64,000 bases of DNA from NCBI RefSeq assembly GCF_900177515.1, contig NZ_FXAK01000001.1:124001-188000 (forward strand), read 5' to 3'. The stretch comes from Azospirillum oryzae (GTDB lineage: Bacteria; Pseudomonadota; Alphaproteobacteria; Azospirillales; Azospirillaceae). Below the pieces are notes generated by a model. It saw only the letters and a list, made by a program, of their open reading frames with translations. It was not told where the DNA came from and made no database searches. Of the stretch, positions 33,417 through 41,573 are shown piece by piece (within the stretch, counting starts at the first letter, position 1; every line of letters begins with the position of its first letter). The translations under genes were made by a program, and so were the position numbers.

Positions 33417-34577
33417 CTAGGCCCCCCGCCACTCCCCCTCGACCCAAGTCCCCTTCACCGTCAGATCCGGCCGCAGCAGCACCAGATCCGCCCGCCAGCC
33501 CGGCGCGATCCGCCCGCGCTCGCCGGCCATCCCCAGGAACTCCGCCGGATAGAGCGACGCCATGCGCAGCGACTCCTCCAGCGGCAGACCGATCAGTGTT
33601 CCGGCATTGCGCACCGCCGTCGCCATGTCGAGGTCCGCCCCGGCCAGCGTCCCGTCGGCCAGCACCAGCCGGCCGTCGCGCCGGTAGATCGTCCGTCCGT
33701 TCAGCTCGAAGCGATCCGCGTCGGTCCCCGTCGGCGGCATCGCGTCGGTCACCAGCATCATCCGCCCGCGCGGCCGGGCGGCCAGCGCCGCGCGCATCAT
33801 CAGCGGATGGACGTGGTGCCCGTCGGCGATCAGTCCGCACCAGGGCCGCCCGTCGCCCAGCGCCGCCCCGGCAGGTCCCGGCTGCCGGTTGGCGATGCCG
33901 GGCATGGCGTTGTAGAGGTGCGTCACCCCGCGCACGCCGAGATCGAAGGCCTCCACCACCCGCTCGGCGCTCGCCATCGTGTGGCCGACCGACAGGATCA
34001 CCCCGGCGGCCATCAGCCGCGACAGCGCCGCATCCTCCACGCATTCCGGCGCCAGCGTCAGCAGCACCCGCCCGCCCGGCATGCGTGCCGGCAGCCCGCC
34101 GATGAAGTCCAGGTCGCCCTCGTCCGGCGCGCGGACGAAGCGCGGGTCATGGGCGCCGACCCGCTGCGGGCTGATGAAGGGACCTTCGAAATGGATGCCC
34201 AGCACGCCGCTTCCCGGCTGCGCCACCGCCGTCACCGCGGCCTCGGCGGCGGCGCGGTGGCAGTCGGGGGTGTCGGTGATGATGGTCGGCAGCAGGCCGG
34301 TGGTGCCGAAGCGCCGGTGCGCCGCGGCGATGGCGAGCGCCCCCTCCGCCGTCGGCCGTTCGTTGAACAGCACGCCGCCGCCGCCATTGACCTGGATGTC
34401 GAGGAACCCGGGGGCCAGCAGGTCGCCCGCCTCCAGCGCCACCGTCCAGTCGACATCCGGCGGGGTGCGGCCGGGGGCGACGATGTCGAGGATGCGGCCA
34501 TCGGCGACCAGCAGGCTGCGGCCGTCGAGGATGGTCTCGCCCGTGAAAATCCGGGCGCCGGTCAGGAGCTGTCGCAT
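33417..34577 (-). CDS. nagA: N-acetylglucosamine-6-phosphate deacetylase
   Basis: This 386-residue amidohydrolase deacetylates GlcNAc-6-P to GlcN-6-P. Visible active-site segments are PGFLDIQVNGGGGV (the Q-x-N variant, as in E. coli NagA), the metal glutamate in GIHFEGPFISPQRVGAH, the histidines in ILSVGHTMAS and VTHLYNAM, the GLIADGHHVHP substrate loop and the catalytic Asp in LVTDAMPPTG. The Q-x-N pattern predicts a single metal site. Its start codon shares one base with the stop of the upstream SIS deaminase gene, so the pair is translationally coupled. Confidence 0.92.
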   Translation of the reverse strand: MRQLLTGARIFTGETILDGRSLLVADGRILDIVAPGRTPPDVDWTVALEAGDLLAPGFLDIQVNGGGGVLFNERPTAEGALAIAAAHRRFGTTGLLPTIITDTPDCHRAAAEAAVTAVAQPGSGVLGIHFEGPFISPQRVGAHDPRFVRAPDEGDLDFIGGLPARMPGGRVLLTLAPECVEDAALSRLMAAGVILSVGHTMASAERVVEAFDLGVRGVTHLYNAMPGIANRQPGPAGAALGDGRPWCGLIADGHHVHPLMMRAALAARPRGRMMLVTDAMPPTGTDADRFELNGRTIYRRDGRLVLADGTLAGADLDMATAVRNAGTLIGLPLEESLRMASLYPAEFLGMAGERGRIAPGWRADLVLLRPDLTVKGTWVEGEWRGA

Positions 34578-35638
34578 CAGACGGTCTTCGTCACTTTGGC
34601 AAGGTTGGGCGGCCTGTCGGGGTCGATGCCGCGGGCCAGCGCCAGTTCATAGACCGCGCCGTAGAAGCTCTGCAACGCCGCCAGCGGCGCCGCCTCCGGC
34701 GCGATCCCCGGCAGGCTGGGCAGCGGGGTGGTTCCGGCAAGTCCGGCCTCGGTGGTAGCGACCGCGGCGCCCAGTCCGACGATGCGTTCAACCACCGCGC
34801 GGGTGTGGGGTTCCGCCGCGTCGGCCTGGGTCAGGGCCAGCACCGGGAAGCCGGGGCCGACCAGCGCCAGCGGGCCATGCACGACCTCCGCCGCGCTGAA
34901 GGCCTCGGCATGCAGGCGGCAGGTCTCCTTGAACTTCAGCGCCATCTCCAGCGCCGCGCCGAAGCCGACCCCACGTCCCAGCACATAGAGGTTCCGTGCG
35001 GTGGCGAGCGGCATCAGCGCCGGTTTCCAGTCCAGCGCCTTGGCCGCCTCCAGCGTGTCGGGCAGGGCCGCCAGGGTCGCCTTCAACGCCGAATCGTCCT
35101 GCCAATGCGCCACCAGCTGCAGATAGGCGGCCAGCGAGGCGATGCAGGATTTCGTCGCGGCGACGCTACGCTCCGGCCCGGCCGCCAGCGGCAGGAAGTG
35201 GTCGCACATCTCCGCCAGCGGCGAGTCCTCCGCATTGACGAAGCCCACCACCAGCGCCCCGCCGGCCTTCGCCGCCTCCACCAGCCGCAGCAGGTCCGGG
35301 CTGCGCCCCGACTGCGACACCGCGACGAACAGCGCGCCCTCCAGGCTCAGATGCCCGCCATAGACCGAGGCGATCGACGGCCCGATGGAGGCCACCGCCC
35401 GGCCGATCCGCGTCTCGATCAGGTATTTGCCATAGGCCGAGGCATGGTCGGAGCTGCCGCGGGCGCAGGTGACGACGAAGCGCGGCGGCTCGCGGCGCAG
35501 ACGCGCGCCCAGTTCGGCAAAGCCGGCGCCGCAGCGCGTGATCTGCCGGGCCACCGCGGCGGGCGCCTCCGCCGCCTCCGCCGCCATCAGGGGAGTGGGA
35601 CGGGACGGCTTGAAATCTGGATTGCCCGGATCGGTCAT
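34577..35638 (-). CDS. nagB-II: SIS-domain glucosamine-6-phosphate deaminase, NagB-II type
   Basis: This 353-residue protein consists of two SIS domains (about 40-170 and 205-335) homologous to the isomerase half of GlmS, but without the N-terminal glutaminase domain. Typical segments are TCARGSSDHASAYGKYLIE, VAVSQSGRSPDLLRL, GRGVGFGAALEMALKFKE and EAFSAAEVVHGPLALV. Proteins of this kind next to nagA act as the non-orthologous deaminase that turns GlcN-6-P into fructose-6-P plus ammonia. A NagR-type operator stands 20 bases before the start. It closes the GlcNAc pathway encoded here. Confidence 0.88.
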   Translation of the reverse strand: MTDPGNPDFKPSRPTPLMAAEAAEAPAAVARQITRCGAGFAELGARLRREPPRFVVTCARGSSDHASAYGKYLIETRIGRAVASIGPSIASVYGGHLSLEGALFVAVSQSGRSPDLLRLVEAAKAGGALVVGFVNAEDSPLAEMCDHFLPLAAGPERSVAATKSCIASLAAYLQLVAHWQDDSALKATLAALPDTLEAAKALDWKPALMPLATARNLYVLGRGVGFGAALEMALKFKETCRLHAEAFSAAEVVHGPLALVGPGFPVLALTQADAAEPHTRAVVERIVGLGAAVATTEAGLAGTTPLPSLPGIAPEAAPLAALQSFYGAVYELALARGIDPDRPPNLAKVTKTV

Positions 35639-35655
35639 GGCGGCGCTCGCGATTG

Positions 35656-35673
35656 ACTGGTATAGATACCAAT
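35656..35673. promoter_or_regulatory. NagR-type operator TGGTAT-AG-ATACCA
   Basis: The palindrome at 35658-35671 has perfect six-base arms and a two-base centre, extended by AC and AT on the flanks. It resembles known operators of GntR/UTRA amino-sugar regulators. It lies 20 bases upstream of the nagB-II start codon, where bound repressor would block the promoter or leader. Confidence 0.75.
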
Positions 35674-35741
35674 GTAAGACCTTCTTGCGCCGGAGGCCAG
35701 CGTCCATTGGTGGAATCGCATCATGACAACTGCCGCAATGC

Positions 35742-35781
35742 GGAAAAGAAAAGCGGCGCGATCCGGATAAGATCGCGCCGC
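35742..35781 (-). terminator. intrinsic terminator after ptsG
   Basis: The arms GCGGCGCGATC and GATCGCGCCGC form an 11-bp perfect stem with a 7-base loop. On the minus strand the stem is followed by TTTTCTTTTCC. It lies directly downstream of the ptsG-like gene and separates it from the nagB-II promoter. Confidence 0.8.
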
Positions 35782-35817
35782 CGAATGGAACCACTCAAAT
35801 ACCAGACCGAGGGTCCG

Positions 35818-37599
35818 CTATTCCGCGGCGCGGCGCCCGCCCGGCAGCATGCCGGTCATCGCGCCGGCCAGCGCGTCGGCGTCGTTGCCGACGATCAGGT
35901 CGATGCCGTTGGCACCCAGCCCCATCACCGCGCGCACGCCGGCCCGCTTCAGCGCCTCGGCATTCGCCTTGCCGGCGTCGGTCAGTTCGACCCGCAGGCG
36001 GGTGGTGGCGAAGGCGGCCAGCGTCTTGATGTTGCCGGCCCCGCCCAGCGCCTCGGCGATGCGGGCGGCACGCTCGGTCGGCACCGGCGCCACGGCCGAT
36101 GCGGCGACCGTCTGCACCGCAACCGGCGCCTGAACGGCCGGGCCGTCGGCTTCCGAACCGGCGCTATGCAGATACTCCTGCATCTCCGTCTTCAGATTCT
36201 CCGACAGGGTGCCGAATACCGCCTGCACGCTGTCGCGCACCCGCAGCACGCCCGACGCACCCATGCCGCGCAGCTTGCCTTCGTCCACCCGCCCCGGATC
36301 TTTCACCACCACGCGCAGGCGGGTGATGCAGGCGTCCAGATTGCTGATGTTGCCCCGCCCGCCGAAGGCCAGCACGAGGTCGCGCGCCCGCTCGCTGCCG
36401 GTGGCAGTGCTGATGCCCTCTTCCGTCGCGTCCTCGCGGCCGGGGGTCTTCAGGTTCAGCGCCTGGATGGTGTACCGGAACACGACATAATAGATCGCCG
36501 CATAGACCGGCCCCAGGATCAGCACCAGCCACCATTTCTGCGAATAGGGGCTGAGCACGTTGAACAGCACGAAGTCGATGCCGCCTTGGGAGAAGGTGAA
36601 GCCCATATGGGCGCCCAGCGAGTTCATGATGAACTGCGAGGTCGCCGCCAGCACCGCATGGATCAGGTACAGAACCGGCGCCAGGAACAGGAAGCTGAAC
36701 TCGATCGGCTCGGTGATACCGGTCAGGAAGGAGGTCAGCGCGGCGGAGATCATGATGCCGCCGACCCGCACCCGGTTCTCCGGCTTGGCGGCATGCCACA
36801 TGGCGATGGCCGCGGCCGGAAGGCCGAACATCTTGAACAGGAAGGCGCCGGACAGGATGCCGCCGGTGGGGTCGCCGGCGAAATAGCGGTTGATGTCGCC
36901 ATGCACGATCTGGCCGGCGGCGGTCTGGAAGGACCCGATCTCGAAGAAGAAGGGCACGTTCCAGATATGGTGCAGGCCGAAGGGGATCAGCAGCCGTTCG
37001 ACGAAGCCGTAGATGGTGGCGGCCATCCGCGGGTCGTTCACCGCCGCCCAGTGCGAGAAGCTGTTGATTCCGCCCTGGATCGGCGGCCAGATTACCGACA
37101 GGACGACGCCCAGCACGATGGCGGCCAGCGCGGTGATGATCGGCACGAACCGCTTGCCGGCGAAGAATCCCAGATAGGCCGGCAGCGCGATCTTGTAGAA
37201 GCGGTTGAACATCGCCGCCGCCAGCCCGCCGGCCAGGATGCCGCCGAACACGCCGGTTTCCATCGACTTGATGCCCATGATGGTCTTCGGCTCCATGCCC
37301 CAGACCCCGGTCATCACGCCCAGCGTGGCGAGCATCACCACATAGCCGATGGTGGCGGCGATGGCCGACACGCCGTCATTCTCGGTGTAGCCCAAAGCCA
37401 CGCCGATGGCGAAGATCAGCGGCAGGTTGCCGAAGATCACGTCGCCCGAACTCTTCATCAGCATCGACAGCAGCGTCGGCATCCATTCGAAGTTCGCCGC
37501 ACCGATGCCCAGCAGCAGACCGGCGACGGGAAGAACCGCCACCGGCAACATCAGCGACTTGCCGATTTTCTGTAGAAACGCAAAGGGGTTCAATGCCAT
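35818..37599 (-). CDS. ptsG: PTS glucose-type transporter subunit IICB with a second, degenerate IIB domain
   Basis: This is a 593-residue permease. The EIIC domain matches Pts[61 protein letters not shown] and [20 protein letters not shown] follows with phospho-cysteine Cys424 ([10 protein letters not shown]). After an Ala/Val/Pro linker (about 483-508) a second EIIB-like module occupies about 510-590, in which the cysteine position is Ala531 (FATTRLRV). This second copy cannot be phosphorylated and may be regulatory. It has no EIIA of its own. I predict glucose, and perhaps also GlcNAc, as substrate. It is divergent from the EIIA-HPr-EI gene. Confidence 0.88.
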   Translation of the reverse strand: MALNPFAFLQKIGKSLMLPVAVLPVAGLLLGIGAANFEWMPTLLSMLMKSSGDVIFGNLPLIFAIGVALGYTENDGVSAIAATIGYVVMLATLGVMTGVWGMEPKTIMGIKSMETGVFGGILAGGLAAAMFNRFYKIALPAYLGFFAGKRFVPIITALAAIVLGVVLSVIWPPIQGGINSFSHWAAVNDPRMAATIYGFVERLLIPFGLHHIWNVPFFFEIGSFQTAAGQIVHGDINRYFAGDPTGGILSGAFLFKMFGLPAAAIAMWHAAKPENRVRVGGIMISAALTSFLTGITEPIEFSFLFLAPVLYLIHAVLAATSQFIMNSLGAHMGFTFSQGGIDFVLFNVLSPYSQKWWLVLILGPVYAAIYYVVFRYTIQALNLKTPGREDATEEGISTATGSERARDLVLAFGGRGNISNLDACITRLRVVVKDPGRVDEGKLRGMGASGVLRVRDSVQAVFGTLSENLKTEMQEYLHSAGSEADGPAVQAPVAVQTVAASAVAPVPTERAARIAEALGGAGNIKTLAAFATTRLRVELTDAGKANAEALKRAGVRAVMGLGANGIDLIVGNDADALAGAMTGMLPGGRRAAE

Positions 37600-37648
37600 G
37601 GCGGCTCTCCCGCAAATTGTCCGGCGGCGGCAACATCCTTTGGCCTGG

Positions 37649-37685
37649 ATGGGTCAGCCCAGGATGGGAAGACAACCTGACCCAT
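37649..37685. repeat. inverted repeat in the ptsG leader region
   Basis: ATGGGTCAG (37649-37657) and CTGACCCAT (37677-37685) are perfect 9-base arms separated by 19 bases, with outer CCTG/CAGG extensions. They lie 50-86 bases upstream of the ptsG start. This could be an operator pair or an RNA stem. The rest of the 331-base divergent region holds the TATAAT box listed separately and no recognisable gene. Confidence 0.45.
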
Positions 37686-37811
37686 GCTCAGGTTTCACGA
37701 CATAGGCGACGTTGGGTGTCGGGCAAGCTTGCGGCTTATCCCCGATGCACCGCATGGGGCGCGGATTGGCCGCAGGCTTCCGCCTTTTCCGTACAGGATC
37801 TTTCGATAACA

Positions 37812-37817
37812 TATAAT
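37812..37817 (+). promoter_or_regulatory. perfect TATAAT -10 box before the EIIA-HPr-EI gene
   Basis: A consensus -10 hexamer sits in a local AT-rich stretch 114 bases upstream of the start codon. The best -35 candidate, TTCCGT at 37787-37792, is weak and 19 bases away. In this GC-rich genome a perfect -10 box is uncommon, so a promoter here is plausible. Confidence 0.45.
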
Positions 37818-37930
37818 CGGAATTGCGCTTGGGCTATGCGGCGTCTGCGCACAGATGGCGTCCGACAGGAGACGCCCGCCATGGGACACCCGCCCCGGTC
37901 GAAGCGATAAGAAAAGAGGACCGAACCATC

Positions 37931-40504
37931 ATGACCTCGATCACGCTTGCAGCCCCGCTGGCCGGATGGGCCATGCCGCTGAGCGAAGTGCCCGACCCCG
38001 CCTTCGCCCAGGGGCTGGTCGGAACCGGCATGGCCATCGACCCGACGGTGAACGACCTGCGCAGCCCCTGCGACGGCATCGTGCTGTCGGTCCACCGCGC
38101 GCGCCACGCCTGCACCGTCCGCGCCGCGAGCGGGGCAGAGGTGCTGCTGCATCTGGGCGTCGACACCGTCGGCCTGAACGGCGAGGGCTTCACCGCCCAT
38201 GTGCAGGACGGGCAGGCCGTGAAGACCGGCGACCGCCTGATCAGCTTCGACATGGATCTGGTGGGAAGCCGGGCGCAGAGCCTGGTCAGCATGATGGTGG
38301 TGGTCAATGACGGCTACACCGTCGACGGCCAGTCGGTGAATCGCGAGATCGCCGCCGGCGACCCGGCGATGACCGTCCATGGCGGCAGCGGCGCCGATTC
38401 GGCCCCCGCCCCGACCGCCGCCTCCGCCTCGGCCGACTCGGGCGAGACGGCGGAGCGCACCGTGCCCCTGCGCATCGCCCACGGCCTGCATGCCCGCCCC
38501 GCCGCAGCATTGGTCGCCGCCGCCAAGGCGCATCCCGGCACCGTCACCATCCTCTGCCGCGACCGCAGCGCCAACGCCAAGAGCGTCGTCGCGCTGATGG
38601 GGCTCGGCACCGTGCTGGGCGACCGGCTGACCATCCGCGCCACCGGTCCCGGCGCACAGGGCGTGGTGGAGAGCATCGCCGGCCTGATCGACAGCGGCTT
38701 GGGCGATCCCATCGTCGAAGGCGCCGCGACTCCGGCCGCAGCAACGCCCGCCGCCGCCCCCGCTCCGTCGCAGCCGGCCGCCGAGGAAGACGTCGGTCCG
38801 CCCTTCGCCCCCGGCGAGGAGGCGCTGCTGAAGGGCACCATCGCCGTGCCGGGCCAGGCGGTCGGCACCGCCGTCCGCCGTTTCCGCAGCAGCGTGCGCG
38901 TGGTCGAACAGGGCGCCGGCCCGGATGCCGAGGAGCCGCGGCTGCGGCAGGCGCTGGACCGCGTGGTCGCCGGCCTGACCCAGTCGGCGCAGCGCATGCC
39001 GGACCACGCCGCCATCTTCCAGGCCCACCGCGAGCTTCTGGACGACCCCGAACTGCTGGACGCCGCCCTCGCCGACATCCGTGCCGGCAAGAGTGCGGAA
39101 TGGGCGTGGCAGCGCACGGCGCGGACGCAGGCCGACGCGCTGGCCAAGCTCGCCGATCCCCGCATGGCCGAACGCGCCGCCGACCTGCGCGATCTGGAGC
39201 AGCAGGTGCTGACCGCCCTGTCCGGCAAGGAGCCGTCGGTCGGTCTGGCCGACCTGCCGGCCGGCAGCATCGTGCTGGCCGACGAGATCCTTCCCTCCGA
39301 CCTTGCCGGGGTACCGGCCGGGCGGCTGGCCGGCATCGGCATGGCGCATGGCGGCCCGACCTCCCACGCCGTCATCCTGGCCGCCGCGCTGGGCGTGCCG
39401 ACGGTGGTGGCGCTGGGCCGGCAGGCGGAACGGGTGCCGGACGGCGCCCCGGTGGTGCTGGACGGCAACCGCGGCGAACTGCTGGTCTTCCCGCCGGAGG
39501 AGATGTTGGCGACCACCCGGACCGCCGTCGCCGCCCGCGCTGCCCGGCGCGAGGAGAACCGCCGCACCTCCCGCGAGGAGTGCCGCATGGCCGATGGCAC
39601 CCGGATCGAGGTGTTCGCCAATCTCGGCCGGGTCAGCGACGCCCCCGGCGCGGTGGTGGAGGGGGCGGAAGGCTGCGGCCTGCTGCGCACCGAATTCCTG
39701 TTCCTGGAGCGCCAGTCCGCCCCGACCGAGGATGAGCAATACCAGCAGTACCAGCAGATCGCCGACGCGCTGGAAGGCCGGCCGCTGGTGATCCGCACAC
39801 TGGACGTCGGCGGCGACAAGCCGCTGTCCTACCTGCCGCTGCCGAAGGAGGAAAACCCGGTGCTTGGCCTGCGCGGCGTCCGCGTGGGCCTGCGCGAGCC
39901 GGAGCTTCTGCGTGCGCAGATCCGCGCCATCCTGCGCGTCAAGCCGGCCGGCATCTGCCGCATCATGGTGCCGATGATCGCCTCGCCGTCCGAACTCCAG
40001 GCGGTGCGGGCGATGGTGGACGAGGAGCGGGCGAAGCTCGGCCGTGCCGAGCCGATCGAGCTGGGCGCGATGATCGAGGTGCCGGCCGCCGCCCTGATCG
40101 CCGACCGCATCGGCGCGGTGGCGGATTTCCTGTCGATCGGCACCAACGACCTGACCCAGTATGTGCTGGCGATGGACCGCGGCAACCCGCATGTGGCGGC
40201 CCAGCTCGACGCGCTGCATCCGGGCGTGCTGCGGCTGATCCGCCTTGCGGTGATGGGGGCGAAGACCCATGACCGGGTGGTGGCGGTGTGCGGCGGCTCA
40301 GCCTCCGATCCGATGGCGGCGCCTCTGCTGATCGGGCTGGGCGTGACGGAGCTGTCGGCCACCCCGGCGGTGATCGCCGACCTGAAGGCCTTCATCCGCA
40401 CCCTGCGCATGAAGGATTGCCGCCGCGTCGCCGAAGCCGCACTCGGCACCGACAGCGCCGACGAGGTCCGCCGTCTGGTGGCGGAGACGTGGCCGGGGCT
40501 TTGA
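37931..40504 (+). CDS. nagF: PTS EIIA(Glc)-HPr-Enzyme I fusion protein
   Basis: This 857-residue cytoplasmic phosphotransferase carries all three general modules. EIIA-Glc occupies about 1-150, with phospho-histidine His74 in LLHLGVDTV and helper His59. HPr occupies about 175-262, with His187 in HGLHARPA and a serine (Ser218) in KSVVALMG. Enzyme I runs from about 298 to the end, with His479 in GGPTSHAVI, the PEP-binding GCGLLRTEFLFL and MVPMIAS, and FLSIGTNDLTQY. It takes phosphate from PEP and passes it to the NagE and PtsG-like EIIB domains, which lack their own EIIA. Ala/Pro linkers separate the modules. The ATG behind AGAGGA was chosen; the frame extends upstream without domain support. 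Confidence 0.93.
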   Translation: MTSITLAAPLAGWAMPLSEVPDPAFAQGLVGTGMAIDPTVNDLRSPCDGIVLSVHRARHACTVRAASGAEVLLHLGVDTVGLNGEGFTAHVQDGQAVKTGDRLISFDMDLVGSRAQSLVSMMVVVNDGYTVDGQSVNREIAAGDPAMTVHGGSGADSAPAPTAASASADSGETAERTVPLRIAHGLHARPAAALVAAAKAHPGTVTILCRDRSANAKSVVALMGLGTVLGDRLTIRATGPGAQGVVESIAGLIDSGLGDPIVEGAATPAAATPAAAPAPSQPAAEEDVGPPFAPGEEALLKGTIAVPGQAVGTAVRRFRSSVRVVEQGAGPDAEEPRLRQALDRVVAGLTQSAQRMPDHAAIFQAHRELLDDPELLDAALADIRAGKSAEWAWQRTARTQADALAKLADPRMAERAADLRDLEQQVLTALSGKEPSVGLADLPAGSIVLADEILPSDLAGVPAGRLAGIGMAHGGPTSHAVILAAALGVPTVVALGRQAERVPDGAPVVLDGNRGELLVFPPEEMLATTRTAVAARAARREENRRTSREECRMADGTRIEVFANLGRVSDAPGAVVEGAEGCGLLRTEFLFLERQSAPTEDEQYQQYQQIADALEGRPLVIRTLDVGGDKPLSYLPLPKEENPVLGLRGVRVGLREPELLRAQIRAILRVKPAGICRIMVPMIASPSELQAVRAMVDEERAKLGRAEPIELGAMIEVPAAALIADRIGAVADFLSIGTNDLTQYVLAMDRGNPHVAAQLDALHPGVLRLIRLAVMGAKTHDRVVAVCGGSASDPMAAPLLIGLGVTELSATPAVIADLKAFIRTLRMKDCRRVAEAALGTDSADEVRRLVAETWPGL

Positions 40505-40520
40505 ACGATCGTTTACCGAG

Positions 40521-41231
40521 TCATACACGCCCGACCTTGAACATCACCGCCGCCTGCCGTCCGCCATGCCAGCGGGCGGCGGCTCGGGCGGCGGAGCGCA
40601 TCGCGGCGATGCCGATCAGCGAGGCGGCGGCGAACGGTCCCGGCTCCAGATCGCCGCGCACCAGCAGTGCCGCCCCCATCCCGACGATCAGCACGCGATA
40701 GACCGTCTCGCAGAAGCCCAGCCCGGCAAGGAATCCGTCGGTGCAGCCGAAGCTGTCCGCGCCGGCCAGCCGGGCGAGTTGCGATTGCCCGCCGATGGCA
40801 CTCGCCGGCCCGGTGCCGCCGACCGCGATCATCGCCGCCAACGCCGCGATCCCCGCCAGCGCCATCGCGCCCATCAGCGGATTCAGCACCGCCAGCACCG
40901 CCAGATGGACCGGCGCCCATGCCGCTTCCGGCAGCCACAGCCGCTCCAACCACCCCGCCGACGCGCCGGGCAGCACGCCGGTCGGCATCAGACGCGCCAG
41001 TTCGCGCGATTGGCCGAAGTCCAGCAGCGCATGCAGGGCGAACAGTCCCAGCGCGATGGCGACCAGCAGAAGCAGTCCGCCATCGCCGGCCCCTGTCCAC
41101 AGGGCGTCCTGCAGCGGCCGGGCATAGAGCGCGGTGCCAGCCACCAGCAGGTTCGCCGCCGCCCCGAACAGGATGCTGCGGATCAAGGCCGACCGGCTGG
41201 CGGCCGCGTGACGGGCGATGGACGACACCAT
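40521..41231 (-). CDS. stand-alone ABC transporter membrane domain, type I secretion-like, no ATPase
   Basis: This 236-residue, very hydrophobic protein aligns by eye with the membrane part of PrtD/AprD-type secretion ABC proteins. Its start resembles the family N-terminus (SALIRSILFGAAANLLVAGTA). ARPLQDAL, LLDFGQSRELARL and the late GLGFCETVYRVLIVGMGAALLVRGDLEPG plus AASLIGIAAMRSAARA segments follow the same order. The nucleotide-binding domain is entirely absent, and the membrane domain is shorter than the usual 300 residues. It may be a decayed relic or a re-used membrane protein. It is divergent from the DUF6502 gene. I cannot assign a function. Confidence 0.65.
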   Translation of the reverse strand: MVSSIARHAAASRSALIRSILFGAAANLLVAGTALYARPLQDALWTGAGDGGLLLLVAIALGLFALHALLDFGQSRELARLMPTGVLPGASAGWLERLWLPEAAWAPVHLAVLAVLNPLMGAMALAGIAALAAMIAVGGTGPASAIGGQSQLARLAGADSFGCTDGFLAGLGFCETVYRVLIVGMGAALLVRGDLEPGPFAAASLIGIAAMRSAARAAARWHGGRQAAVMFKVGRV

Positions 41232-41466
41232 GTCGGACGCTCGCGTTCGAAAGGGAAGAACCGAAGACGGGTTCCGCTTTTCTTGCGCCTCGACAGGATC
41301 CGGAGCATCCCGGCGGGCGGCCTGGCAAGCGGGCTGGTCAATCGATGACAGGCTCATGCGGGCTACGGCCGGACGGCCGCTCCTGACCTTGGGGAAAGCT
41401 TGGGGACCCTGGTGGTCCTCGTGAAACTGCGCAACGGCGGCGGCCGTCGCATGCCCGACATGATGC

Positions 41467-41483
41467 GTGGGAAAATTTCCCAC
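41467..41483. promoter_or_regulatory. perfect palindrome GTGGGAAA-A-TTTCCCAC
   Basis: Eight-base perfect arms around one central base, extended by TGAT and ATCA flanks, sit 91 bases before the DUF6502 start. The 342-base divergent region that contains it has no gene that I can support. It is a strong operator candidate for an unknown regulator. Confidence 0.6.
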
Positions 41484-41573
41484 ATCAAGCGAAAAGCTGA
41501 TTCCCTTTCCGTCCCACCGCGCTATTGTCACATCGGCCATCGAGACAGCCCCAACCGCCGGAGTGTCAGGCGC

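Noticed and set aside
34577..35638. Glucosamine-fructose-6-phosphate aminotransferase GlmS
   Set aside because: The N-terminal glutaminase domain with its catalytic cysteine is absent, so the protein fits the deaminase-type SIS protein next to nagA; no glmS ribozyme was seen.
37736..40270. An 844-codon open frame on the minus strand opposite the EIIA-HPr-EI fusion
   Set aside because: It lies entirely antisense to a gene with all PTS motifs and has the His/Gln/Arg/Gly-rich composition typical of antisense frames in GC-rich DNA.
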